A stretch of 64,000 nt of DNA from Anseongella ginsenosidimutans (GTDB lineage: Bacteria > Bacteroidota > Bacteroidia > Sphingobacteriales > Sphingobacteriaceae): NCBI RefSeq assembly GCF_008033235.1, contig NZ_CP042432.1:372001-436000 (forward strand), written 5' to 3'. Of the stretch, positions 45,658 to 53,705 are shown in pieces; position 1 is the first letter of the stretch, and the number at the start of each line of letters is the position of its first letter. The position numbers and the translations under genes are program-made. The notes beneath the pieces are model-generated. The model worked only from the letters and a program-made list of their open reading frames with translations. It made no database searches and was not told where the DNA came from.

Positions 45658-45912
45658 ATGAATTTATCAGAAAAAAACGGCTGTTCCATTAGCGAGCGCT
45701 TGGAAAAAAGCCTAAAAGACTTCCTGGAGTATCATTCCCCGGCTTTTCTGGGAAGGAACATCCGGAGAATGGCCTTTCTTTATTTAAGGCAGTCACTCCG
45801 CGAGGGCTTCCATGATGAAATGCCGGACTTCCTGGATCAGCTGGACACGCTCCTGGACTTCCTGGATATTGCCGAAGAGGAAACCGCGGCCTGGAGAACC
45901 GGGAAAGCCTAA
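45658..45912 (+). CDS. Small protein of unknown function divergent from the S24 repressor
   Basis: An 84 aa acidic, mostly helical protein (LEKSLKDFLEYHSPAFLGRNIRRMAFLYLRQSLREGF, then LDQLDTLLDFLDIAEEE). There is no signal peptide or membrane helix. I do not recognise the family. Its divergent placement from the repressor across a shared palindrome suggests joint control, similar to small genes opposite repressors in mobile elements. No other mobile-element genes are nearby. Confidence 0.6.
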   Translation: MNLSEKNGCSISERLEKSLKDFLEYHSPAFLGRNIRRMAFLYLRQSLREGFHDEMPDFLDQLDTLLDFLDIAEEETAAWRTGKA

Positions 45913-45921
45913 CGTGGGTTT

Positions 45922-45963
45922 ACCCGGCCGTTTTTCACCCGGCCGTTTCTGAAACGGCCGGGT
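45922..45963. repeat. Direct plus inverted repeats of ACCCGGCCGTTT
   Basis: ACCCGGCCGTTT occurs at 45922 and again at 45937, and an inverted copy GAAACGGCCGGGT ends at 45963. The second and third copies make a 13-bp arm hairpin with almost no loop; the first copy could pair with the third instead. The element lies between the convergent small gene and blaR1-like gene and may end transcription, although T runs are short. Confidence 0.6.
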
Positions 45964-46030
45964 GGGCGCGTGAGGTCCTTTATTAATATGGTTGCCCTTG
46001 TTACCCCGGCTGAGCGTCTTATGACCTCCT

Positions 46031-47932
46031 TCAGTTTTGTTCAGGCTCATTCTGCTGTTGCCTGTTCTCGCTCGCACGTTGTTGATTTTCCTTAGCGCGC
46101 TGCTGGTTTTCACGCACGCGTTGTTGGGTTTCAGCCGCGCGCTTCCGGCTCTCTTGAAGGTTCCGCTCTGCTTGTTCCTGATTCCGTTGTAGGTTTCGGT
46201 GGTATTCTTCCATTTTCCGCTCGTATTCTTCCAGCCGGGGTTTATTTTCCTTTTCCCAGTTTTTCATCTTAAGCTCAAATTCCTTCATTTTCGGCTCGTT
46301 GGCTTTGGCCCAGGCCTCCATCTGCTCTCCGTATTCTTCGCCCCATACTTCCATTCTCTTTCCAAACTCTTCCATAGAACGCTCGAATTCTTTCAAGCTC
46401 TCTTCGTCAAAATTGAACTCCGGGACCTTGCTGCTGTCGCCGCCCATCACAAAATTCATGGACCAGTTGGCGATCGCTGCGCCGAAATCTCCCATGCTTG
46501 CGCCGAATTGCGCCCAGCTTGCCGAATCAAGAACCGGTGGAGCCGGCGGCGTTGGTGGAACCGGAGCGGCGGACATGGACGGTAAGGGAGGAATAGCCGG
46601 AAGGGGAGGCATAGCAGGTACGGCAGGGGCAGCCGGTAAGGGCAGGGTATCCGATGCAAGGAACGGAAGTTCCCGGTTATTTTCCACGAAAACCGGGGAA
46701 GCATTGGCTGAAGGCGAGGGATAGGCTGAAGGGGAAGCCGCTGTGGTTCCGGTTTCAGCATTCACCTCCTCGCTATCCCCTCGCGGGTCGTTTGCGCGGC
46801 GGACTTCTACCGTATTTCCTCCTGATACAGGCAATGTATCGGCTCCGTCCGTTTGCCTTTGACCTGTTTCAATGGACAAAACCTGTGCATCTTCCTCTGT
46901 GGAAGAAGAAAATACGCGGCCTGAACCGGAAAGCAGTAAAAAGACGATCAATGCAGCTGCCAGCGTGCCGGCGGGAAGAAGGCCCGAAGGGCGGGCGGGT
47001 TCCTGGCCAAGCAAGCGCTTAACCCTTTCCAGGAGCGGTTGCTCGCGTTTTCCTGAAAAAGCCAGCAACAGCTTCCCGTTCTTTTCCGCCTGCATCCATT
47101 CTCCCATTTCAGAAAGAGCGAAAGCCAGCGTAACAGGATTGCATCCTTGCCGGGTGGCTACATCGTCACAGCATAACTCTCTTTCCCGGCGAACGACGCC
47201 ACTGATCCACCAGATGCCCGGGTGAAAGAAGTAAATGATCTCCGCCAGTGACTGAAGGAGATTTATCAGGAAGTCGCTTCGGCGGATATGGGCCAGTTCG
47301 TGGGCCAGAATAGCTTCTACCTGTTCCGCAGGAATAGCGGCCAGCATGCCGACCGGCACAAGGATCAGGGGTTTCAGGTGCCCGATCATCACGGGAGCGT
47401 TTACCATAGCTGACTCTGCGAGCCTGACAACCCGGCGTATCCCGTTCTCTTTTGCCATGCGGGCGAGCCTCAGCGTCCATTGCGCCGGCGCCGGAAGAGC
47501 GTGTGTTTTCAGTCGCTGCAGGAACCAGATACTTCCGGCAAAACGCAGGCTCAGCATCACCACACCTGCCATCCAGCCGGCCAGGAAAAGAAAGAGGTTA
47601 CGGTAAAAGAAAGCGGCAATGCTTTCAAAGTACCCCGGCGAGCCGGCTTCTTCCGTAAAGGCAGCCGGGAAGGCACCGGCGGCCCGGGCCGAAGCGCTGG
47701 TTCCAGAGAAATGCTCATAACAAACCAGGAAGGTACCGACAGACAAAACAGCGATGGCGGCTATCGCAGCCAGCGCTGCCCCGTAACGCAGTCTTGGAGA
47801 ATGCCTGCGCAACATGGCCAGGACCAGCATTAATAAAAGGGCAATTCCGGCAACCTGCCAGATAGCATGGACCAGCGTCCAGCCTAATGCCTGGATCATG
47901 TCCGATTGCAGCAATGATTCAATAGTTTTCAT
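46031..47932 (-). CDS. BlaR1-like M56 family membrane metallopeptidase with atypical C-terminus
   Basis: A 633 aa membrane zinc protease. Four membrane helices flank the M56 domain with HELAH at residues 211-215 and the downstream ERELCCDDVA glutamate ligand. Beyond a further membrane helix (about residue 320-340) the extracellular part is not a beta-lactam sensor. It is a Thr/Ser/Pro-rich stretch, a PLP-repeat region, and a long charged coiled coil ending in RAKENQQRASENRQQQ repeats. In this family the protease cleaves the partner repressor in response to an envelope signal; the signal here is unknown. It overlaps blaI by 4 nt. Confidence 0.88.
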   Translation of the reverse strand: MKTIESLLQSDMIQALGWTLVHAIWQVAGIALLLMLVLAMLRRHSPRLRYGAALAAIAAIAVLSVGTFLVCYEHFSGTSASARAAGAFPAAFTEEAGSPGYFESIAAFFYRNLFLFLAGWMAGVVMLSLRFAGSIWFLQRLKTHALPAPAQWTLRLARMAKENGIRRVVRLAESAMVNAPVMIGHLKPLILVPVGMLAAIPAEQVEAILAHELAHIRRSDFLINLLQSLAEIIYFFHPGIWWISGVVRRERELCCDDVATRQGCNPVTLAFALSEMGEWMQAEKNGKLLLAFSGKREQPLLERVKRLLGQEPARPSGLLPAGTLAAALIVFLLLSGSGRVFSSSTEEDAQVLSIETGQRQTDGADTLPVSGGNTVEVRRANDPRGDSEEVNAETGTTAASPSAYPSPSANASPVFVENNRELPFLASDTLPLPAAPAVPAMPPLPAIPPLPSMSAAPVPPTPPAPPVLDSASWAQFGASMGDFGAAIANWSMNFVMGGDSSKVPEFNFDEESLKEFERSMEEFGKRMEVWGEEYGEQMEAWAKANEPKMKEFELKMKNWEKENKPRLEEYERKMEEYHRNLQRNQEQAERNLQESRKRAAETQQRVRENQQRAKENQQRASENRQQQNEPEQN

Positions 47933-48321
47933 TTTTTTCCTCCTTCCAGTTGATCTAACAGCTGACGGATCTGCTTCAGCTCGTCTTTAGTTGTTTTTCC
48001 GTTTCCAAGGGCTTGCATAACCAGGCTGGCAGCCGAACCCCGGAAAGAAGTCTCCATAAATTTTTCCAGCAGGTGCTGCCGGGTCTCTTGTTCTTCCGCA
48101 AGCGGCGTATAAATATGTGTTCGCCCCTCTTCCCTCCTGCTCAGCATTTCTTTCGCATACATGATCTGGATGATCTTAAGGGTAGTGGTATATCCCGTTT
48201 CCCTTCGCTGGTTCACCAGGTCATTCACCTGGCGCACGGTAGCCGGGCCATGCTCCCATAATATTTCCAGTATTTCCAGCTCTGCTTCGGTTGGCTTTGG
48301 CCTGTGTTTCAGCTTGTTCAT
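47929..48321 (-). CDS. BlaI/MecI/CopY-family repressor
   Basis: A 130 aa winged-helix repressor: PTEAELEILEILWEHGPATVRQVNDLVNQRRETGYTTTLKIIQIMYAKEMLSRREEGRTHIYTPL is the DNA-binding half, and the C-terminal half dimerises (the cleavage site for the partner protease usually lies near residue 100). It is paired with the M56 protease gene directly downstream (ATGA overlap). Two palindromes flanking a consensus promoter upstream indicate autoregulation of the pair. Confidence 0.93.
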   Translation of the reverse strand: MNKLKHRPKPTEAELEILEILWEHGPATVRQVNDLVNQRRETGYTTTLKIIQIMYAKEMLSRREEGRTHIYTPLAEEQETRQHLLEKFMETSFRGSAASLVMQALGNGKTTKDELKQIRQLLDQLEGGKK

Positions 48322-48324
48322 AAT

Positions 48325-48375
48325 TACGAATAGTTTCGTAGTTCAAATGTATACGAAACGTTTCGTAGTTCCAAA
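48325..48375 (-). promoter_or_regulatory. blaI promoter with two palindromic operators
   Basis: On the minus strand TTTG (48375-48372), 20 nt, then TACATTTG (48351-48344) match the Bacteroidota -33/-7 boxes. Between them lies the perfect palindrome TACGAAACGTTTCGTA (48352-48367). A second copy, TACGAATAGTTTCGTA (48325-48340), sits between the -7 box and the start codon. Centre spacing is 27 nt. Binding at either site would block RNA polymerase, fitting BlaI-type repression. Confidence 0.85.
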
Positions 48376-48658
48376 TCCTCCATATTAAATTTCGGTAAAA
48401 AATTAATTACATTTAAAACAACCTTTCCGGATTTCCTTTGTTGTTGAATTTTTAGTAGTATTGAAAGAATGTTGATCAGCTTGTCATATAATCCCTCGTT
48501 TTCCCCTGCATGCTCCACCACGTGCAAGGGCGACGGTACAATGGCAACCGCCTTCAACACATTCACCCCGGACCTTTAATTCTACTTCGGTGCCGGGGTT
48601 ACCAACCGGCCGAACAGTTTTTCACTTATTTATTTAACGAAGATTAAAAAAGCATACA
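48376..48658. other. Intergenic stretch between blaI and the Rnk-like gene
   Basis: About 280 nt with no convincing gene. It is AT-rich near blaI and more balanced toward the right. A minus-strand open frame (48324-48566) runs through the operators and looks like chance. No clear terminator or consensus promoter for the plus-strand gene is visible. Confidence 0.5.
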
Positions 48659-49069
48659 ATGGAACACTCCATCACAGTAACAGATCATGACTACAAAAAG
48701 CTCCTGCAGTGTCTTCAGGATGCAAGGTATTCTTCCAATGTGCCCACCATGGCCATTACCAAGCTCGGCGAAGAATTAAAAAAAGCGGTTAAGGTGCCGT
48801 CAAAGAAAGTAACTACCAACGTGGTTACCATGAACAGCCGCGTGTCCATTGAAGACATGGAAACCAAACGGGAATTTGAATTGACTATCGTTTACCCGGC
48901 GAACGCGAATATTGCGGAAAAAAGGGTATCGGTACTGGCCCCGATCGGGACGGCGCTGCTGGGTTATACTGAAGGCAGTATCGTTGAGTGGGAAATGCCG
49001 AACGGCATGAAAAGACTCCTTATAAAGAAAATTCTTTACCAACCGGAAGCCCACGGAAACGTGGAGTAA
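48659..49069 (+). CDS. Rnk/GreA-GreB C-terminal domain transcription factor
   Basis: A 136 aa protein: a short N-terminal helical part (ITVTDHDYKKLLQCLQDAR) and a GreA/B-type FKBP-like C-terminal domain (VTMNSRVSIEDMETKREFELTIVYP, VLAPIGTALLGYTEGSIVEWEMPNGMKRLLIKKILYQPE). It matches the Rnk branch, which binds RNA polymerase but lacks the full coiled-coil needed for transcript cleavage. The gene stands alone, convergent with the fucose operon. Confidence 0.85.
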   Translation: MEHSITVTDHDYKKLLQCLQDARYSSNVPTMAITKLGEELKKAVKVPSKKVTTNVVTMNSRVSIEDMETKREFELTIVYPANANIAEKRVSVLAPIGTALLGYTEGSIVEWEMPNGMKRLLIKKILYQPEAHGNVE

Positions 49070-49129
49070 ACTCCGGGTTTTGTCATATTGAAGCAGGTTC
49101 CGGCGGCAAGCCGGGGCTGCTTTATTGTT

Positions 49130-49474
49130 TCACAATTCTTCCAGCCCGAAAATCTTCTCCATCAGCATCCATTTCTCGCCGGGTTTTGCCTGCGGAAGGG
49201 GTTGCTGGAACTGCCAGACAAATTGCTCCCATTCCTGTACTTCCGGATTATTGCGGTCCATTTCTTCCTTCCGGGCAAATGAAAAGCTTTCATTCACTTC
49301 CATGATCATGAACATCCGCGTTCCAAGCAGGTAAATATCCATTACCTCCACACCTGCATCCCGGATGCTTTTGATGATGGCGGGCCGCAGCCGGCGGTGC
49401 TGCCGCTTATACTCCGCTATCAGGGCCGGATCATCTTTCAAATCAAGCGTCAGGCAATAACGTCTCAGGCTCAT
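49130..49474 (-). CDS. L-rhamnose mutarotase family protein (probable L-fucose mutarotase role)
   Basis: A 114 aa protein of the RhaM/DUF718 family: RRYCLTLDLKDDPALIAEYKRQH, VEVMDIYLLGTRMFMIMEVNESF and a Trp-rich end (EWEQFVWQFQQPLPQAKPGEKW). It would interconvert sugar anomers. It overlaps fucP by ATGA, so L-fucose is the likely substrate here even though the family is named for rhamnose. It is the last gene of the operon. Confidence 0.85.
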   Translation of the reverse strand: MSLRRYCLTLDLKDDPALIAEYKRQHRRLRPAIIKSIRDAGVEVMDIYLLGTRMFMIMEVNESFSFARKEEMDRNNPEVQEWEQFVWQFQQPLPQAKPGEKWMLMEKIFGLEEL

Positions 49475-50736
49475 GCGGACACCTCCCTGATCTTATACCC
49501 GCTAAGGCCATAATACATGACCACCAGGAAGCAAAGCGCCGGAAGCCAGAAACAAGCCTGAATGCCTGCTGTGTCGCTTACTGCGCCGACAATAGGCGGA
49601 AGCGCCGCCCCGCCGACGATGGCCATTATAATGAACGATGATCCAAGCTTGGTATTCGTTCCCAGGTCTTTTACACCTAAGGCAAAAATGGTAGGGAACA
49701 TGATGGACATAAAGAAATTCAGGCCCAGAACGGCATACACAGCCACATACCCGCCGGCGTAAATTCCCACGAGGCAAAACAGGAAGGCGAAGAGCGCGAA
49801 TATCCAAAGTAAGCGCTGCTCCTTCACATAGCTCATAAGAAAGGTGCCAATAAAACGCCCGGCAACAAAGAGAAAGGTCCCTGCGGCAAGGAAGGTTCCC
49901 GAAGCGGCTTCCTTGGAAATCCCCGGAAGCAGGTGAGTCACGTAGTCAATGGTAATGCCCCAGATGCTGGCCTGGGCCCCTACGTAAAAAAACTGGGCGA
50001 TAATGCCCCTGGTCAGGTGTTTGTGCTGGAAAATAGAACGGTCAAATCTGAGCTTTCCGCTATTAGCCGGCTCCGGCATTTTTGTAAGCGAGAACAGGAA
50101 GGCCACGAAAAGTACCGCCACAGCGATACCGATATAGGGCACAATGACGGCATCGGCAGCTTTCTGTTTGCTGGCCTGGGTAAGCAGCTCGCCTTCGTTA
50201 CCCGCAAAGATCAGCTGGGAAGCGAGGACAGGCCCGACGATCAGCGCCACGCCGTTAAAAGACTGCGAAAGATTGAGCCGCTGGACGGCGGTCCGGGGGT
50301 TCCCGAGGATGGTCACGTAAGGATTGGCAGCGGTTTCAAGAAAAGCCAGCCCGCTGGCAATAATGAACAAAGCGCCCAGAAAAAAAGCAAATGTTAGCGT
50401 TTCCGCAGCCGGAATAAACAGCAGCGCCCCGGCGGCATAAAGCAGCAGGCCCAGGATAATGCCTCTTTTATACCCCTTCGTCTCCATAAAGAGGCCGGCG
50501 GGGATAGCGACCAGGAAATAACCAAAATAGAATGCGGTCTCCACCAGCAAGGCCATGGACCTGGAAATATTGAACAGTGGCTGAAAATGGGCGATCAGGG
50601 CGGAATTCAAAATATTCGCCAGCCCCCAGAGAAAAAATAAACTGGTTACCAGGATAAAGGGAATCAGGTATTTCTTTCCCATGCCATTGGACATTTCAGA
50701 TCCGGCAGGGTTAACGGGAGTAGCGGGTATTGCCAT
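49471..50736 (-). CDS. fucP: L-fucose:H+ symporter (FucP-like MFS permease)
   Basis: A 421 aa twelve-helix permease of the FucP group: FFLWGLANILNSALIAHFQPLF at the first helix, FYFGYFLVAIPAGLFMETKGYKRGI, FLETAANPYVTILG and LNLSQSFNGVALIVGP. Relatives carry fucose, glucose or galactose; the neighbours indicate fucose. It lies 10 nt after the lactonase gene. Confidence 0.88.
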   Translation of the reverse strand: MAIPATPVNPAGSEMSNGMGKKYLIPFILVTSLFFLWGLANILNSALIAHFQPLFNISRSMALLVETAFYFGYFLVAIPAGLFMETKGYKRGIILGLLLYAAGALLFIPAAETLTFAFFLGALFIIASGLAFLETAANPYVTILGNPRTAVQRLNLSQSFNGVALIVGPVLASQLIFAGNEGELLTQASKQKAADAVIVPYIGIAVAVLFVAFLFSLTKMPEPANSGKLRFDRSIFQHKHLTRGIIAQFFYVGAQASIWGITIDYVTHLLPGISKEAASGTFLAAGTFLFVAGRFIGTFLMSYVKEQRLLWIFALFAFLFCLVGIYAGGYVAVYAVLGLNFFMSIMFPTIFALGVKDLGTNTKLGSSFIIMAIVGGAALPPIVGAVSDTAGIQACFWLPALCFLVVMYYGLSGYKIREVSA

Positions 50737-50746
50737 TGATTAGGGT

Positions 50747-51577
50747 TTAGAGTTCCAGGTTATAAACATCTACTGCATTCTGATACCATACTTCATTTTC
50801 CTGCGCAAAGAGACGGTCTTGCAGGTAATGGGTAACCACCGCCTTCGTCCGGGCGTAATCCGCAGCCAGCAGGCAAACCGGCCAGTCAGAACCAAACAGC
50901 AGCCGGTAAGAACCAAAGGCGTCAAACACAACGTCCAGGTAAGGCTTAATATCTGCTTCCTTCCAGGACTTGTGATCGGCCTCGGTAACCAGCCCCGAAA
51001 CCTTGCAGTAAATATTGTCAAAACGAGCCAGGGCGCGGATTTTTTCATCCCAGGGATAAATGATCCCCTGCCTGATATAGGGTTTCGCTATGTGATCCAG
51101 TACAAACTTCTGATCCGGGAACTGCTTCACAAGCGCAATGGCATCGTCAAGTTGATTGGGATAGATGACGATATCATAGGTATAGCCGAACTTCTCCAGC
51201 TTTCCTATCCCATGAAGAAAAGCTTCCTGCAGCATAAAGCCTTCCGGCTCCGCCTGCACGATATGGCGGAAGCCCTTTAATTTTTTATACTGCGAAAAAT
51301 GGGCGAGCCGTTCTTCCACATCCGGAGCGAGCAGATCGATCCAGCCTACTACCCCTTTTATAAAATCATGCTCCTCAGCCAGCCTGAGCAGAAAACGCGT
51401 CTCCTCTTCGGACTGCGCGGCCTGCACGGCCACACAAGCATCAATCCCGTTCTCCCGGTAAACCGGCAGGAGGTCTTCGGGCAGAAAATCCTGCCGGATA
51501 GCCTGCATTTCGTCCGTTATCCAGCTGTCACGTACCGGGTCAAAATGCCAGAAGTGCTGATGGGAATCAATAATCAT
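50747..51577 (-). CDS. Amidohydrolase, probable L-fuconolactonase
   Basis: A 276 aa TIM-barrel hydrolase of the amidohydrolase 2 family: IDSHQHFWHFDP at the N-terminus (metal-binding HxH), FVLDHIAKPYI in the middle and LLFGSDWPVC near the end with the catalytic Asp. In the oxidative L-fucose route the enzyme opens L-fuconolactone to L-fuconate. Assignment rests on family and operon. Confidence 0.85.
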   Translation of the reverse strand: MIIDSHQHFWHFDPVRDSWITDEMQAIRQDFLPEDLLPVYRENGIDACVAVQAAQSEEETRFLLRLAEEHDFIKGVVGWIDLLAPDVEERLAHFSQYKKLKGFRHIVQAEPEGFMLQEAFLHGIGKLEKFGYTYDIVIYPNQLDDAIALVKQFPDQKFVLDHIAKPYIRQGIIYPWDEKIRALARFDNIYCKVSGLVTEADHKSWKEADIKPYLDVVFDAFGSYRLLFGSDWPVCLLAADYARTKAVVTHYLQDRLFAQENEVWYQNAVDVYNLEL

Positions 51578-51580
51578 TTT

Positions 51581-52459
51581 TTACACGGTCGTGGTTTTCC
51601 TTACTGCTTCATAAGCAACCGCTTCCTGGCGGGATTCTCCCAGTTTTTCAATGCCCAGCTCCACTACATCTCCCGGGCGGAGGTAACGCGGCGGGTTCAG
51701 GCCCAGGCCTACGCCTGAAGGTGTTCCGGTGGAGATCACGTCGCCGGGAAGCAGCGTCATAAAGCGGCTGATATAACTCACCAAAAAAGGGATTTTATAA
51801 ATAAGATCGGAAGTATTGGAGTCCTGCAGCTTTTCACCGTTCACTTTGAGCCAGAGATTGAGCTGATGGGGGTCTTCTACTTCATCTTTCGTTGCCAGGA
51901 AAGGCCCCAGCGGAGCAAAGGTGTCGGCGCTTTTTCCCTTTACCCATTGTCCGCCGCGTTCAATCTGGAATTCGCGCTCACTATAATCGTTAAGCAATGC
52001 GTAGCCCGCCACATAGTCCATGGCCTCCGCCTCTTCTACGTAAGCAGTTCTTTTTCCGATAATAACGGCCAGTTCCACTTCCCAGTCCGTTTTAACGGAG
52101 TCCTTAGGGATTATCAGGTTATCATTGGGCCCGCAAAGCGAAGAGGTAGCCTTAAAGAACAGAACCGGCTCCTTCGGAACATCCATGCCGCTTTCGGCCG
52201 CATGCTTTGCATAGTTGAGGCCTACGCAAATTATTTTGGAAGGATTTGCAATGCAGGGGCCTAAACGGACGTCGGCTGCCACATTCGGGCAGGCGGGCAT
52301 ATTTACCCGGAACCAGGCATCTAAACGCTGGATCCCATCGGTTTCGAGGAATTCCTGTGTATAATCTTCACCAAAAGCGCTTACGTCGTACCTTCTGTCT
52401 TCGTCGTCAATTAAACCGGGGCGTTCCTCTCCTGCGTCACCGAATCGAAATAATTTCAT
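51581..52459 (-). CDS. Fumarylacetoacetate hydrolase family, probable 2,4-diketo-3-deoxy-L-fuconate hydrolase
   Basis: A 292 aa enzyme with KIICVGLNYAKHAAESG, PVLFFKATSSLCGPND, DWEVELAVIIGKR (acidic metal ligands) and STGTPSGVGLG, the FAH-fold hallmarks. In bacteria that degrade L-fucose without phosphorylation, such an enzyme splits 2,4-diketo-3-deoxyfuconate to pyruvate and lactate. It is 3 nt from the lactonase gene. The exact substrate is inferred from the cluster. Confidence 0.85.
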   Translation of the reverse strand: MKLFRFGDAGEERPGLIDDEDRRYDVSAFGEDYTQEFLETDGIQRLDAWFRVNMPACPNVAADVRLGPCIANPSKIICVGLNYAKHAAESGMDVPKEPVLFFKATSSLCGPNDNLIIPKDSVKTDWEVELAVIIGKRTAYVEEAEAMDYVAGYALLNDYSEREFQIERGGQWVKGKSADTFAPLGPFLATKDEVEDPHQLNLWLKVNGEKLQDSNTSDLIYKIPFLVSYISRFMTLLPGDVISTGTPSGVGLGLNPPRYLRPGDVVELGIEKLGESRQEAVAYEAVRKTTTV

Positions 52460-52486
52460 AAAATATATCCTTGTTTGAACCGCAAG

Positions 52487-53266
52487 TTAAGTATTCAGTT
52501 TTATAAATCCACCGTCAATGGGATAATCGCAGCCGGTAATGAAACCTGCCTCGGCAGAACACAGGAACAAGGCAAGCGCAGCTATTTCTTCCGGGCTCGC
52601 CATGCGTCCGATGGGCTGGGTCTTCGCCAGCTGCTCAAACATTTCCTTCTCCCTGCCCGGGTAATTCTTTGCCAAAAAACCGTCCACGAAGGGAGTGTGT
52701 ACCCGCCCCGGGGAAATACAATTGCAGCGGATGCCATCGCGAACATAATCTTTTGCTACCGAATACGTCATGGTCAGGACGGCCCCTTTGCTCATGGAAT
52801 AGGCAAACCGGTCAGGAATACCCACCGAGGCTGCCACCGAGGCCATATTCAGGATCACGCCGCCGCCATTCGCCTTCATACTGCCAATCAATGCATGCAT
52901 GCAATTGTATACTCCCTTTACATTCACCCGGAAAATCCGGTCAAAATCACCTTCGGAAGTCCCTTCCAGGTTGCCTACGTGTGCGATACCGGCATTATTC
53001 ACCAGGATATCCACCGGTTGCCTGTCCAGGATAGCCGCCACCTGCTGCTTCACCTGTTCCTGGTCGGAAACATCGCAGCTAACCGCGGTGGCATCACCTC
53101 CTTCGGCCTGAATTTCTTTTGCCGTCCATTGTGCCTGCTCTGCATTCATTTCAAAGATATAGACCCTGGCCCCCTTGCGGGCAAATAATTTGGAGATAGC
53201 GAGTCCAATCCCGCTGCCTCCTCCCGTTACAATGGCTGTTTTGTTATTTAAATTGAAATCGGACAT
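52487..53266 (-). CDS. Short-chain dehydrogenase, probable 2-keto-3-deoxy-L-fuconate dehydrogenase
   Basis: A 259 aa classical SDR with the cofactor motif TGGGSGIG, NNAG, a catalytic Ser in NMASVAASVG and the YSMSK Tyr-Lys pair, then ISPGRVHTPF. It would oxidise C4 of 2-keto-3-deoxy-L-fuconate with NAD. It could instead be the first dehydrogenase of the pathway. It is the first gene of the operon, 41 nt downstream of the 33-bp motif shared with the gene at 53706. Confidence 0.85.
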   Translation of the reverse strand: MSDFNLNNKTAIVTGGGSGIGLAISKLFARKGARVYIFEMNAEQAQWTAKEIQAEGGDATAVSCDVSDQEQVKQQVAAILDRQPVDILVNNAGIAHVGNLEGTSEGDFDRIFRVNVKGVYNCMHALIGSMKANGGGVILNMASVAASVGIPDRFAYSMSKGAVLTMTYSVAKDYVRDGIRCNCISPGRVHTPFVDGFLAKNYPGREKEMFEQLAKTQPIGRMASPEEIAALALFLCSAEAGFITGCDYPIDGGFIKLNT

Positions 53267-53307
53267 ATTGATTATAGCTATATTTTCACCTGAGGATCAT
53301 TCTGCTC

Positions 53308-53340
53308 CGATATTCGATAAAAATATTCAAACCAGCAAAT
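53308..53340 (-). promoter_or_regulatory. 33-bp conserved upstream motif, copy 1 (fucose operon)
   Basis: 31 of 33 bases are identical to 55294-55326. The core contains ATATTC twice at a 13-nt period, around GATAAAA. On the minus strand it carries a TTTG box, followed by a poor -7 match, as expected of an activator-dependent promoter. It begins 41 nt upstream of the SDR start. Confidence 0.75.
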
Positions 53341-53438
53341 ACGCCAGAAAAATGCCGGTTCTAAGCATGGAAAAAACCCGCAAAATGACTATCTTTAAGC
53401 ATTTCATCATAATTAGCGGATAATTAAACACCAGCGCC

Positions 53439-53687
53439 ATGAACCGAATTTCTATACTGCAAGCAGCCTGTCTTTTGATTCTTTCTTCCTGTAACCCGGC
53501 CCAGGAACAGCGAACGCAGGAAACAGCCGATTCCCTTCAACGTGAAATGGAACAGGAAATGGATACGGCAACCCAGAAGATCGATAGCCTGGGGGACACC
53601 CTTAAAGATGCTACTAACGAATTCCTGGACGAAGCAGGAAAAACGCTTGAGAAAGCCGGGGAAAAGCTAAAAGAAGCGGGTAATTAA
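53439..53687 (+). CDS. Small helical lipoprotein
   Basis: An 82 aa protein with signal and lipobox (LLILSSC), then a fully charged amphipathic helix (DSLQREMEQEMDTATQKIDSL ... EAGKTLEKAGEKLKEAG) like LEA-type or YtxH-type repeats. The mature form is probably a short envelope-anchored coiled coil. Function unknown. It lies between two minus-strand units and is convergent with the propeller gene. Confidence 0.7.
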   Translation: MNRISILQAACLLILSSCNPAQEQRTQETADSLQREMEQEMDTATQKIDSLGDTLKDATNEFLDEAGKTLEKAGEKLKEAGN

Positions 53688-53705
53688 CCGCTTTCTTATA
53701 TTGCA

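Noticed and set aside
44826-45963. Prophage remnant around the S24 repressor
   Set aside because: No integrase, structural or replication genes are nearby, and flanking genes are ordinary chromosomal ones.
48324-48566. 80 aa minus-strand frame upstream of blaI
   Set aside because: It overlaps the blaI promoter and both operators; composition is not protein-like.
53175-53423. 82 aa plus-strand frame upstream of the small lipoprotein
   Set aside because: Overlaps the SDR start and the 33-bp regulatory motif; low-complexity hydrophobic and basic content.
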